Shown: one piece after another, positions 45,766 through 57,637 of the stretch
Layout: each line of letters opens with the position of its first letter
Position numbering within the stretch: the stretch's first letter is position 1
Source: Pogostemon cablin
Lineage: Eukaryota > Streptophyta > Magnoliopsida > Lamiales > Lamiaceae
NCBI GenBank assembly: GCA_023678885.1
Contig: CM043005.1
Span: 1,994,814-2,058,813, forward strand
Direction: 5' to 3'
Length of the DNA stretch: 64,000 nt
Made by a program: the position numbers and the translations under genes
The notes under the pieces: generated by a model
The model's input: only the letters and a program-made list of their open reading frames with translations
Told to the model about the DNA's origin: nothing
Databases searched by the model: none

Positions 45766-47154
45766 TGTTGGATTGTATACTAAAAGTCTAGCTTTTTGTA
45801 TGAACAATGTTATAACAATTAATTTGAAATGAGAATCATATGATCAAATGATTGCATCTTATAATTTATTTATATGTTCGATGCAATAGTCCACTTACTT
45901 TATACTGTAAATAATATGTTGTGCGACAACACGCGGAAGATCATATTATCGGTTTTCTTATAAAGTATAAACAGATGCTCACAATCGAGATAGACGGGGA
46001 CTCTCTATCGGGATGGTTGTAGTGTGGTTTGGTATTAGCTTGTCTTGGCTATAGAATCACATTAGTGCACTTGTGTGTATTGAGCAGGACCGCTTGAGAT
46101 CGTTCGATTTATACTGACTTATAGGAGAACTTGATCTCAGTTATTATGGAAGTTCGTGCTCTTAATCCCTATACAATAACCTCGACACATAGGGCAGTAT
46201 GTATTTCTTTGATTCATCAATGGGTGAGATTTACATGCAATTAAATCAATAAACTCGGTGAGTTGGGAAGTAGTGCTGTCTCTATGGTGTGCTGTTGATT
46301 GTAGAAGGAATCTGTGTCCGTCATAGGTTGATGATGTCCCCTTGAGGAGCTCATAAGGATTATCATGTAAACCCTGCAGGTGAAATTTATTCCGGCATGA
46401 TAATGAGGTTGAGTGGTACTACTCTTGGATGAGATATTAATTAATTGAGTTGTCAGTAACTTAAATTAATTAATGGACATTGTATATCTTAAACATGGGG
46501 AGACTAACGGGCTCATAATAAGAAGGAGCCCAAAACGTAATTTTGGGATTGGTATGGTAGTGCAGTAATAATATTTTAGTGGAATATATTATTATTATTG
46601 GACTTAAGTATAAGCTTTGGGCTAAGCTTGGATACTTAAGCCCAATGGAGGCCCAACCCAATTTCTCCTCCTGGTCCCTGCTGTAGCCCATGTATATAAG
46701 TCACCTCAGCTTATCTGGAACCCTAATCTAATTCATTATTCACGTGTGATGAGGGTTGAGAGCAGATTGAGTAGGTCTCGTAGATCGTCGCCCACACGAC
46801 GTCGAGATCGGACTTGGGACATACAGCAGAAGACCGGAAGGTCATTTGCTGCTGCAGTTCGTCATGTTCCAAAATTCATATAAAATCGTACAGTTCTTCG
46901 ATTTTGATGTATTATATACTGATAGAAATCCGTCGAAGAGAGGATCGTCTGAGCACAAATATCACTCAATTCCGACATCAGAAGAGGAACTTATGGCTAT
47001 TCTCGTGGGACTGCGCAGACTGCCAGCGAGAATTCAACCTCTACATCAACCCTTGGTGAAAGGTAATGCGTTTCATGTTTACTTGCTTCCGCTGCTTGTT
47101 AGAAATACATGGAACCCTAACGGGTCACGTTAACCAAACGATCGAATGCCAACA
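45766..47154 (+). repeat. 5' LTR of Copia element 2 (1389 bp)
   Basis: TGTTGGATTG...GCCAACA. A TATA-like ATGTATATAAG lies near 46690. The segment CGCCCACACGACGTCGAG is shared with all LTRs of this family in the window. Confidence 0.93.
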
Positions 47155-47156
47155 AT

Positions 47157-47167
47157 TGGTATCAGAG
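47157..47167 (+). promoter_or_regulatory. Primer-binding site, initiator tRNA-Met type
   Basis: TGGTATCAGAG begins three bases after the 5' LTR, as in most plant Copia elements. Confidence 0.88.
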
Positions 47168-47472
47168 CTTCGGTTTCGTGGTGAAGCGTGACACGTTAGG
47201 CTAGGGTTTATGTGATTAATTTTTCGGAATTAGGATCACATGTTTAGGGTTTTGGTTTTATTGCGCAAACCATGAATATTCCTATGTAATATATACCCTA
47301 TATCATATCTATTCGTCCATGGTTGTGTGTGAGAGGATTCGACGAAAACTGTTCGTCAATTTCACATGCAAGGAAGAAAGAGAGGGCAAAAATAGAATCA
47401 CACTTTTGAGAGAAAATCCAGCGTAGTGATATTGCAGAGGCAATAACCAGAGTTTCAATGGTCGGATTGATC

Positions 47473-47895
47473 TTTAATTTGGTTAGCACGTTCAGACCTT
47501 GTGGATGTACATTCTGAACGGTGGAGATCGAATTTGGAGCCTTTTCTTGCTGGGAGTACGCTGAAAACAGAAGCAGATATTTGGGCGATTCTGTTTTGCG
47601 CAGTCAAGGGAAAAGTGCCGTTTCTGACAAACTAATCGTTGGATCAAGCTTTAATTTGGTTATCACGTTCAGACCTTGTGGATGTACATTCTGAACGGTG
47701 GAGATCGAATTTGGAGCCTTTTCTTGCTGGGAGTACGCTGAAAACAGAAGCAGATATTTGGGCGATTCTGTTTTGCGCAGTCGAGAGAAAAGAGCTGTTT
47801 CTCACAAAATAACCGTTGGATCGATCTGTAATTTGGACAAAATGTTCAGGACTTATAGTAGTAGATTCTGGACGGTGGAGATTGGATTCTAAGGT
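47473..47895. repeat. 177-bp tandem repeat in the Copia 2 leader, about 2.4 copies
   Basis: The block starting TTTAATTTGGTTA and including TTCAGACCTTGTGGATG and GGTGGAGATCGAATTTGGAG repeats with a period of 177 bp (anchor at 47491 and 47668), with a third, shortened and diverged copy from about 47829. Copia element 1 lacks it. Confidence 0.88.
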
Positions 47896-48149
47896 TCTTT
47901 CAGTTTCGAACTATGAACGACAGTTGGTGTAGTTTGGTGTTGCGCGTTGGGCTGAACTTGGTTCCATGCAAGTAGGCCCTTGGACGAGCGACAGTCCGGG
48001 CGAGGGGCGCTCGTCAAGGCACTTGGGGCGCTCCCTGACATAATTGGCGGTGGGATATGACGATGGACGTCTTGGGGTACAAGCAATCCTGCTTGTTGCG
48101 TAAGGCATCGATTCCACAGTAGGAGTGTCGGACAAGACATTAAAATTTA

Positions 48150-48800
48150 GAGGCGTTTTTATTCCTAATATATATAACTGTCATAATTGATTTAATTGTC
48201 TATTATTGTTATATATATATATATATATATGGATGCCTGATCTCTATGATTTATTGTCTTATATAGAAGCATGCTAGATTGCGTATTATATTTGGTATAT
48301 TATATGCATGTATTGCTAGAGTGTTGGATAAGACATCCAATTTTAAGAAAACTAATTCCTAATATATAACTGCCATAATATATTGTATATTATTGTTATA
48401 TATGGATGTCGAATTAATTCCTAATATATGACTGCTATAATTGATTTAATAATCTATTATTGTCATATATGAATGTCGAATTAATTCCTAATATATAACT
48501 GCTATAATTGATTGTCTATTATTGTTATATATGGATGTTGAATTGATTCCTAATATATAACTGACATAATTGATTTAATTATCTATTATTGTTATATATG
48601 GTTGCTCATCGATATCGATGATTTTGATAATCTAGACGATATGACGATCGATATCAATAGTTTTGAAATTTTGATAATCTTGATGTTTTTCGAATATTTG
48701 ATAATCTAGTTGATATCGATGATTTTGATAATCTGGACGACATCGACGGTCGATATCGATGGTTTCGAAAATTGGACAATCTGGAAATTTTGAAAATTTG
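48150..48800. repeat. AT-rich and GATATCGAT-rich repeat tract in Copia 2
   Basis: The first half repeats TTCCTAATATATAACTG and TCTATTATTGTTATATATGG about five times with 60-130 bp spacing. The second half (48600-48800) repeats GATATCGATGATTTTGATAA and TCTGGACGA-like units containing the palindrome ATCGAT. Non-coding. It may be a fast-evolving linker within the element. Confidence 0.7.
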
Positions 48801-48899
48801 ATAGTCTGGAAGTCTTTGCTGATATTCGTGCCTGGTGGCGAACAATCGAATTCGCTGATATATAACTGTTAATGATTGATTTAATTATTGATTATTGTT

Positions 48900-50600
48900 A
48901 TATATGTATGCATGACTCCCTGTGATTTACTGCCTTATGTGCCGTAATAGAAGCATGCTAGCGTTGCGTATTTTATTCTGAATATCATATGCATGTAAAA
49001 ACTCTCGGTGTTAAATTACTAAGTGGGAGAGGGGATTGGTAAATATTCCCGCGGCCTCCATTATTGGTTTGTAAGTGATGTGAGTAAACTTGCGTGTTGG
49101 CAATAGGCCTTCCTCCCTAACGGATGAGTTTATTCACGGATCACTGGTACAGACTTCATTACATAATTATTATTTGTAATGTGGTACATGAACTTGCGTG
49201 TTGGCAATAGGCCTTCCTCCCTAACGGATGAGTTTATGTGGGGCTCACTGGTACAAACTTATAATTGATGATTGTAGGAAGCTATCCGAGCGCATGTGTA
49301 CTTCTCCAACTGTAAGGCACACAAGCTCGCGCAGTGGACTTGGGATCAAATAATGGTGTACACTTAGGTGTAAATAATTAGTATCCTCCCCAACGGAGTC
49401 ACTGCTATTATTTGCATGGCTAAAGAGGAACCGACTATTAATTATTTTGTCATAAAGTTAGGTTGACAAATGAAATTAATGGGTAAAACCTTCTCTTGTA
49501 AATGTTTGGGTTTGTAAACGTCCACACTAACGTGGCTTGCAGACTCACGGTGCTTGAGATGTCGGTGAATTTTATTTTTATATAGTTTTGAGGGAATCAA
49601 TATAAAAGGATAAAATTCGAAGATTTGATCGGTATATTTATTTATGATTCTCTGTAATTTCAAATGGTTTTATCTCGCTTATTGTTGACTAAAAGAAATT
49701 ATATTTACTGGTCCAAAATTAGATGATTAGAAAAGAATCTTGGTTTTGAATTTTACTGCTTAAGAAAATACATGTGTGTTCTCACAATGGACGTCTCATG
49801 ATGCCTATTAAAGTCTCTAGTGAAGAGATGAGAGGTTCATAGAAATATGATGGTCTCATGTAACTCTTCGGATACTTGAGTAAGTTAAAAGGCAGAAGAT
49901 CATGATTTAATTTGATGAATGAATTGGGAAAGCATGGAGTATAAATTGAAGGGAAACCTAGATCAATTTAATTCTTTGTGAATTGCCTAGATGTTTTTGA
50001 GTAAGTTCCACCTGAATTACAATAGGATGTATATGGTGGAAAACTTCTGGCAAAACATGTGGCAAAGGAAAGCCATTTTCATCATAATGTGAACAAGTTT
50101 TATATCTTATTCACTAGTTGTTTAAAACATGATTAGTGATGGCATTTACTGACACGGAGTGTGTAGATACTGGAATCACTAAATGTTTATTACTAAGTGA
50201 GGATAAGATTGTTATGACATGGGTAAAACTACAAGAGTAGTGGCTATTGCAGTGGGAGTTGTCTATTTATTAAATGATATGAGTAGACGTTTGATTTTAT
50301 GAAATTGTCTTTACGTACATTTTCATAGAAAGAATTTGATTTCGGTTTCTATGCATTAATAGATGGATACTCCATTTTATTTAAATGATATGGTCATTAT
50401 AATGAATGATAGAGTTGTAATATGTTATGGTACGTTGGTGAACAATTTGTACACTCTTAAATCATGTTTATCCCCTGGATGCGACAAATAGTAATTAATA
50501 ATGAGTCTTCTAATCTAGTAAGAGAAAGGTACCTTCGGAAATGAATTTCCCACCTTAATGGTGTGACGAATAGAAGGAATAGCACTCTTATGGTAGTGAT
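48900..50600. other. Shared non-coding internal region of Copia 2
   Basis: Clearly homologous to about 22860-24640 of Copia element 1, including the duplicated GGCAATAGGCCTTCC block (49096, 49198). No gag frame is recognisable where one would be expected. Confidence 0.65.
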
Positions 50601-52430
50601 TAGATAGATGATGAATTATTTGGAATTACTAAATTCATTTTATGGATATGCCCTAGGAACAGTAATTCGTAAGAATGTTTTTCTGTTTGTGGGATATCCT
50701 AGAAAAATTAAGGATGATTTATTTAGTCCACAAGATCGAAGAGTGATTGTTAACATAAACACTAGATTTTTGGAAAAAGGACTATGTAATAAATCAAATA
50801 CCCATGTATAAGTTGTTCTAAAGGAAGTGAGAGGAAAACACAAAGTATAAGTACCAAGTGTACAAGAGGATATACCACAAGGTAAACTGCAACGCGTGTC
50901 ACGTCTGATATACAATTGCATGTAGTGCCTTGTCGTAGTGGGAGGGTTCTTCGACAACTTGTAAGATACATGTTTTGGGAGAGTCGTGAGGCTTGGTCCC
51001 TAGTAAACATGGAGTTAACCCACGAATACGACGAAGAACTACAAGATAGAAATGCGAAATCTTAACAAATTGCAATAAATGTTGAAATAGAATCAATAGA
51101 TTCTAAATAAGATCTGGATGATTGTAGAACCACGGATGGTGTGAAAACTATTGGAAGTGATCATACAAAATAAAAGAGGATCATACAGTAAGGTGAAAAC
51201 CTTAGAAGTAAAGCTTGTTGGGAAAAGGTATACTCAGAAAGAAAGGGTTCGATTATGAGAAAACATGTTCGCCAGTAGCTATGCTTATGTTGATCCGGAC
51301 TCTTTATTTGATGCTACTCATATGAAATATGAGGGATAGCAAATAGATGTCGAGACAGCTTTCCTGATTGGAAGTCTTAAGGGAAACATCTATGTGAAGC
51401 AACCAGAATGATTCATTGCAAAGAGCTAAAAGCATTGTGATAGTGAGCTTAAAAGTGTCCATTAATGGACTAAAACAAGCTTCAAGATCATGAAACATCC
51501 GTTTTGATGAGGTAATCCAGTGACATGGATCTAATCAATGATCGGATGGGTCTTGTGTATTGAAAAGAGTGATGGAAACGTGGTGGTATTTCTTTTACTA
51601 TGCGTAGATGATATATTGCTCATTGGAGACAATGAAAGAGTATTGTCGGGCGTATGTGTATGGATAACAAAGCGGTATGAAATGAAGGACTTAAGAAGAG
51701 CAAAAATATCCTTTTGATCACGGTAATACGGATCATAAGAAAGGATATTATGCTTGTCTCAAGCTTCATGAATTGATACGATCCTTACTTGTTTTAGCAA
51801 GTGACTTTATCTAAGAAAATATGTCTTGAGACACAAAAGGAAGATAAAGGTGATGAAAGCGGTTCCTTATGCTTCGGCGAATAAGGAAGCTTAATCTTAG
51901 GAATGCTATGCGCGAGAATGAATATCTATTTTGCTGAACGCATGAACAGTGGGTATCAACGTAACCCGAAACAAGAATGATGAACTGTGGTAAGACATAT
52001 ATGAAGTGCCTGAGAAGGACTGGAAATTATATGTAAGCTTACTGGGCAAATTCACTGCTTCTTGTGGATTACGTAGATTTGGATTTTTTAGTCAGATTGG
52101 ACGGCAGTAAATCCACCTCAAGGTTATGTGTTTAATTTTAGGAAGTAGAGTCATAATGTGGAGGAGTGTTATATAGAAATATATTTCAGACTCCGGACTC
52201 CATCATGGAAAGATGATAAATTGGAGCCTATGAGGCAGCCAAAGTATCTGTATGACTCTAGAAACTTCAAGATGGACTTCGAAGTGTTTCTAAGTTTGCC
52301 CAAGGATATCACAATTTATATTGATGATATTGGTGCAGTTGCAAACTTGAAGGAATCACGAGCCCATAAGGCAATTAAACACATTGAGTGCAAGTACCAC
52401 ATGTTACGAGAAATCGTATGATGAGGGGAA
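50600..52430 (+). pseudogene. Shattered Copia pol in element 2
   Basis: An integrase C-terminal piece is readable at about 50680-50770 (LFVGYPRKIK, then FSPQDRRVIVN). RT pieces lie around 51350-51660 (NIYVKQPE, INGLKQAS, DILLIGDNE). The RNase H end is readable at 52270-52421 (IDDIGAVANLKESRAHKAIK and HIECKYHMLREIV). Stop codons and shifts interrupt every part. The first half of pol (protease, integrase core) is missing. Confidence 0.82.
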
Positions 52431-52584
52431 GGTTGTTGTCGCCTAGATTGCATCGGATGATGACCTAGTAAATCCATTTATAAGGATATTAAGGCGAGAG
52501 CTTTTAATGGTCGTGTAGTGGGAGTGGGAATCAGATGTATGGCGGAAGACATGACAGCATAGTCTTTTAGTATAAGTGGGAGAT

Positions 52585-53973
52585 TGTTGGATTGTATACT
52601 AAAAGTCTAGCTTTTTGTATGAACAATGTTATAACAATTAATTTGAAATGAGAATCATATGATCAAATGATTGCATCTTATAATTTATTTATATGTTCGA
52701 TACAATAGTCCTCTTACTTTATATTGTAGATAATATGTTGTGCGACAACACGCGGAAGATCATATTATCGGTTTCCTTATAAAGTATAAACAGATGCTCA
52801 CAATCGAGATAGACGGGGACTCTCTATCGGGATGGTTGTAGTGTGGTTTGGTATTAGCTTGTCTTGGCTATAGAATCACATTAGTGCACTTGTGTGTATT
52901 GAGCAGGACCGCTTGAGATCGTTCGATTTATACTGACTTATAGGAGAACTTGATCTCAGTTATTATGGAAGTTCGTGCTCTTAATCCCTATACAATAACC
53001 TCGACACATAGGGCAGTATGTATTTCTTTGATTCATCAATGGGTGAGATTTACATGCAATTAAATCAATAAACTCGGTGAGTTGGGAAGTAGTGCTGTCT
53101 CTATGGTGTGCTGTTGATTGTAGAAGGAATCCGTGTCCGTCATAGGTTGATGATGTCCCCTTGAGGAGCTCATAAGGATTATCATGTAAACCCTGCAGGT
53201 GGAATTTATTCCGGCATGATAATGAGGTTGAGTGGTACTACTCTTGGATGTGATATTAATTAATTGAGTTGTCAGTAACTTAAATTAATTAATGGACATT
53301 GTATATCTTAAACATGGGAAGACTAACGGGCTCATAATAAGAAGGAGCCCAAAACGTAATTTTTGGATTGGTATGGTAGTGCAGTAATAATATTTTAGTG
53401 GAATATATTATTATTATTGGACTTAAGTATAAGCTTTGGGCTAAGCTTGGATACTTAAGCCCAATGGAGGCCCAACTCAATTTCTCCTCCTGGTCCCTGC
53501 TGTAGCCCATGTATATAAGTCACCTCAACTTATCTGGAACCCTAATCTAATTCATTATTCACGTGTGATGAGGGTTGAGAGCAGATTGAGTAGGTCTCGT
53601 AGATCGTCGCCCACACGACGTCGAGATCGGACTTGGGACATACAGCAGAAGACCGGAAGGTCGTTTGCTGCTGCAGTTCGTCATGTTCCAAAATTCATAT
53701 AAAATCGTAAAGTTCTTCGATTTTGATGTATTATATACTGATGAAAAGCCGTCGAAGAGAGGATCGTCTGAGCACAAAGATCACTCAATTCCGATATCAG
53801 AAGAGGAACGTATGGCTATTCTCGTGGGACTGCGCAGACTGCCAGCGAGAATTCAACCTCTACATCAACCCTTGGTGAAAGGTAATGCGTTTCATGTTTA
53901 CTTGCTTCCACTGCTTGTTAGAAATACATGGAACCCTAACGGGTCACGTTAACCAAACGATCGAATGCCAACA
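52585..53973 (+). repeat. 3' LTR of Copia element 2 (1389 bp)
   Basis: Nearly identical to the 5' LTR and of the same length. About twenty single-base differences are visible and no indel. Confidence 0.93.
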
Positions 53974-54844
53974 GACTCAACGTAGCATCATCTATCTGAA
54001 GAAAAGCCAGCTGAGGATAAGATACAAGTTTCAACTGATGGAACGTTTCCTGTCAACCAACTAAAGAACATCGTGATAAATACGATAAAAGATAAGTTTG
54101 AAGGAAGCTCTAAATCTTCTTCAACCTACGTCAAGCCATATACAAAGAGGATTGACAACTTAAGGATGCCAACTGACTACCAATCTCCAAAGTTTCAACA
54201 ATTCGATGGCAAGGCAATCCAAGACAATATGTGGCGCACTTCGTCGAGACATGCAATGATGCTGGAACCTACGAAGATCACATGGTGAGACAATTTCTCC
54301 GATCTCTAAAAGGAAATGCCTTCGATTGGTACATCGATTTGGAAGCTAACTCCATTGATAGTTGGGGGCAAATGGAAAAAGTGTTCTTCAACCGCTTCTA
54401 TAGCACACGAAGAACTGTTACCATGATGGAGCTAACAAATACTCGTCAAAGTGATGAAGAATATATCCTCGACTACATCAATAGATGGAGGAGTCTAAGC
54501 CTCAATTGCAAAAAAAAAGCTATCAAAAACTTCAGCTATAGAAATGTGCATTCAATTGGTGCAATGGAATCTTAGCTACATACTCCAAGGAAATCGGCCT
54601 AAAACTTTTGAAGAGTTGGCTTCAAGAGCTCACGACATGGAGTTAAGCTTGACATCAAATGACATCGAATGGCCCTCTATTCAAGACTCTTACAGGTTTG
54701 AATACATGTCCTTCGATTAGCCATTGGAAGGGGAACCACAAACAAAGTTTGCCGTTTCTATAAAAATTAACAGAAATGAAGTTGAAGTAAGAGAAAATAG
54801 TGCAGCCCAAGATTGGGGGCAATAAACTGTTGAAATCAAGACAA

Positions 54845-55550
54845 AGCTCCTTGACACGAGCTAAAACTATCTACATCACGCTCCCTGACATGAGCGAAAA
54901 CTGTCTACATAAAGCTCCTTGATATGAGTATAAACTATCTGCACATCAAATCAAATCTCCTTGAGAAGAGATGAAACTCTCTACATGTTACGCTCCTCGA
55001 CACGAGCTAAAAATATCCACATAATACTCCTTGATACGAGTTTAAACTATCTAAAAGTCTCAAAATCATGCTCCTTGATATGAGCTTAAACTGTATAACT
55101 CAAATTAAATCTCCTTGAGAAGAGACGAAACTCTCTACATGTTACGTTTTTCGACACAAGCTAAAAATGTCCACACAATACTCCTTGATATGAGTTTAAA
55201 TTATCTAAAATCCTCAAGTTACGCTCCTTGATATGAGTATAAACTATTTACACATCAAATCAAATCTCCTTGGGAAGAGAAAAAACTCTCTACACATAAA
55301 GCTCCTTGATATGAGAGAAAACTATCCACACAATGCTCCTCGACATGAGAGAAAACTGTCCACACAATGCTCCCCGACATGAGTAAAAAATGTCCACACA
55401 AGGCTCCTTGACACGAGCATAAACTGTCTACAAGTTCAAATTCAAGACTCATTGACACGAGTATAAATTATCAGCAAATTCAAGTTCAACGCTCCATGAC
55501 GCATGAGCCTAAACTGTATGTTACTCCTGACCCGTATGAGTATAAAATGT
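54845..55550 (+). repeat. Array of about 19 hairpin units with covarying stems
   Basis: Units of 34-44 bp, each NCTC-(8 nt)-GAGN followed by AAACTNTC and an A/C-rich spacer. The outer base pair changes in step: GCTC...GAGC, ACTC...GAGT and TCTC...GAGA all occur, some units have a G-T pair, and one unit reads GTTT...AAGC. Two units (near 55302 and 55336) break the pair. There is a higher-order order of unit types, for example TCTC units follow an ATCAAATCAAA spacer. It lies between gag and the 3' LTR, where pol would be expected. Confidence 0.85.
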
Positions 55551-55773
55551 GTACGGCACCCCCCAATTCAAACCAAATCATATTCCTTTGAACTATGTTA
55601 TGACTTATCCTCTTCAAAGAGGTACATAGGCAGCTTAGCACTTCACTAAGTTCAGTCATAATTCAGGCTATTCATATCAAGTTGGTGAGGCAAGCAATAA
55701 ATTCAATCATGTTGATCAAGAATGGATTATTGCAATTTGTTCACTTCAACACAAAAGCGTCCGTGAACAAAAT

Positions 55774-55786
55774 ACGAGGGGGCATT
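55774..55786 (+). promoter_or_regulatory. Polypurine tract of the gag-only Gypsy element
   Basis: The purine-rich run CGAGGGGGCATT lies directly before the 3' LTR start TGTAGGCACTTG. Confidence 0.75.
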
Positions 55787-56966
55787 TGTAGGCACTTGAA
55801 TTTTATTGCATATTAAAGGAAAATATGTGGCAAATTAATGCAATAATTATAAATTATTTATTTATTTATTATGGAATTTAAATAAATAAATTCCTAAAAT
55901 AAATGAGTAAATAATTGATAACTAAGTCAAATCCAGTCAAATAAGTCTGACTTAAAGTCTAAGCAAGTGAAAGACCCAAGCCCGCAGAATCAGGTCAAAT
56001 CAGCCCTGGACTAATCAGACTGCGAGTTATTTATGGGGATTCCTCACCCTTCACCTATATAAGGACCCCTCCTCCATTCATTCCAGGCACACTAAAATAT
56101 CTGAAGACAAAAGCTTTGAAGAGATCAAGAATACGAGCAGTACTACCTTGAATACTTCAAGCAAAGAACAGCCACCAAATCGAAGAGTAAGACTTTAAAC
56201 CCCCTTTGATCCGGCGTTCTTCAAAAGTAATAGCCACCAATTGGAGATCAAGGTGCTAAGCCCCTCCAATCCGGCGATGATCAAGATCCAAGTCAAGTGA
56301 AGATCAAGATCTAAGTCAAGCGAAGATCAAGATCAAGTGAAAATCAAGTCAAGTCGAAGATCAAGCTCAAGATCTTCAAGTTAAGAACACTCAAATCTTC
56401 AAGTCTTCAAGCTCAAGTCTTCAAGTGATCTTCGAAGATCTTCAAGCCTTCAAGCGGCCTTCGAATCTTCAAAGCTTCAAGCTCAAGATCTTCAACAAAT
56501 CTTCAAATCTTCAAGCCTCCAAAGCTTCAAGCTCAAGATCTTCAAGGCATCAAGCAAGCTTCAAGTCAAGAACAATCACTAATCCGGGATCAAGGCTTCA
56601 AGTCCCCCAAATCAAGTGTTCTCCGAGGAAGGCTCTCTAGTCAACGTTCAATTCGAACAAAGGTTCAAAGCCTCCGGGTCACCGTTCAAGACTACACACT
56701 AGAGCTCGGACAAGCTTCGTTTGAAGATCCGACTTAACCTACAAGTCAAGTCAACACACGATGTCAACACAGTAAGCATACACTTCGTCAAAGAAGGCAA
56801 AGTCAACCAACACAAGTTAAGTCAAAGCCACATTGGTTTGAGAGAAGAATCAGAGGATTAATTAAGATTGTAACATGCTTACATTTTCTTCAAATTAAAT
56901 TCATTTGAAATTATCTTTGTATGCAATTTGTATTTATTTATTATAAATACAAAATTTGTTGTTACA
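55787..56966 (+). repeat. 3' LTR of the gag-only Gypsy element (1180 bp)
   Basis: Same structure as the 5' LTR with TATA box CTATATAAGG (56055-56064) and the CTTCAAG-rich tract, one unit shorter. It ends TTGTTGTTACA followed by ACACC. Confidence 0.88.
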
Positions 56967-57178
56967 ACACCCATGGGATCCACACACACCCATTAATATA
57001 ATTAAAATATAGGGCTCACACTCCCATTAATACAACTACCCAACATATTAGATAATAATACTCATTAATCCACGTACAAAAGGCAAATGCAATCCTTTTG
57101 AGTGGAACGAAGGGAGTACATGTTTCTTAATAATTGTATACTTTTTTCACACTCAATTTTTCATTAAAAGAATTAATA

Positions 57179-57181
<3 letters not shown>

Positions 57182-57250
<69 letters not shown>
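57182..57250. repeat. (TA)n microsatellite, about 69 bp
   Basis: Pure TA alternation inside the outer TIR element. Confidence 0.95.
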
Positions 57251-57251
<1 letters not shown>

Positions 57252-57637
57252 CTTTTTAGTCAATAGTGTATATATGTTTTTTAATAGTTGTATATTTTTT
57301 TACACTCAATTTTCATTAAAAGAAACTAACAAAAAATTCACTAACAAAGTGTATACATTTTTGTTCATAATTGTATACATTTCTGAAAGTGGGTGCATCA
57401 TATCCTGGGGTGCACCTAGGTGCACAGTAGTATTAGCCATTAATTAATACTCCCTCCGTCCCCCAAAGTATTTCACACTTTCTTTTTTCATCCGTCCCAC
57501 AAAGTATTTCACACTTCACTTTTACTAAAAATAGTAAAAAAACACTATAATAATACCTATTTTTTACACATACCCCAACATAATACTCACTTTTTCACAC
57601 ATTCCAATAACTTTACACACTATTTTCATTAAATTAA

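Larger units (their letters stand above)
45766..53973 (+). mobile_element. Copia element 2, non-autonomous, recent insertion (8.2 kb)
   Basis: Two LTRs of equal length (1389 bp) differ at only about twenty positions by eye, so the insertion is young. The primer site TGGTATCAGAG (47157-47167) fits initiator tRNA-Met and an AAGTGGGAGAT polypurine tract precedes the 3' LTR. The target duplication reads GACTA on the left and GACTC on the right, one mismatch. The interior has no gag and only broken pol islands, the same ones as in Copia element 1. It sits inside the gag of the Gypsy element. Confidence 0.92.
45194..54720 (+). pseudogene. Gypsy gag, split by Copia element 2 and frameshifted
   Basis: N-terminal part at about 45240-45760 (segments EVITRSMSEGSSKTN and AIEGLNKHMKAQDLKIFKL). 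After the Copia insertion the gag resumes at 53974 with DGTFPVNQLKN, KPYTKRIDNLRMP and FQQFDGK, then the Retrotrans_gag domain: RSLKGNAFDWY, NRFYSTRRTVTMMELTN, YINRWRSLSLNC and FEELASRAHDMEL. Frameshifts occur near 54212 and in an A-run near 54510, and stop codons are present. Structural protein of the retrotransposon particle, not functional here. Confidence 0.85.
43977..56966 (+). mobile_element. Gag-only Ty3/Gypsy (Tat-like) element, interrupted by Copia 2
   Basis: LTRs at 43977-45193 and 55787-56966 begin TGTAGGCACTTG and end in TTGTTGTTACA (TATA in the left copy). The 5-bp duplication ACACC is perfect (43972-43976, 56967-56971). A GAGGGGGCA-rich polypurine tract sits just before the 3' LTR. 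Inside are a gag gene split by Copia element 2, a hairpin-repeat array (54845-55550) and nothing of protease, RT, RNase H or integrase. Without Copia 2 it is about 4.8 kb. Such gag-only elements depend on enzymes supplied by relatives. Confidence 0.88.
43897..57116. mobile_element. MITE of the second type, split by the gag-only Gypsy element
   Basis: The left part 43897-43976 opens CTCCCTTCGTCC; the right part 56972-57116 continues with CCATGGGATCCACACACACC and CACTCCCATTAATACAACTACCC and ends AACGAAGGGAG. TA flanks both ends (43895-43896, 57117-57118). Removing the Gypsy element and one ACACC rebuilds a MITE like those at 32532 and 60755. Confidence 0.75.
43816..57449. mobile_element. TIR element, copy 2: outer shell of nest 2
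   Basis: The left part (43816-43894) carries ..GTGCACCCGAGTGCAAGG and GCATCATATAT. The right part (57119-57449) ends GGTGCACCTAGGTGCAC...TTAGCCATTAATTAATA. The ends are inverted relative to each other, and the right part matches copy 1 at 1-445. The element is split by the MITE beginning at 43897. It contains a long (TA)n at 57182-57250. Confidence 0.5.

Noticed and set aside
55255..55458. 67-codon minus-strand frame with a periodic peptide
   Set aside because: The periodicity is that of the hairpin-repeat DNA; no start context or conservation supports coding.
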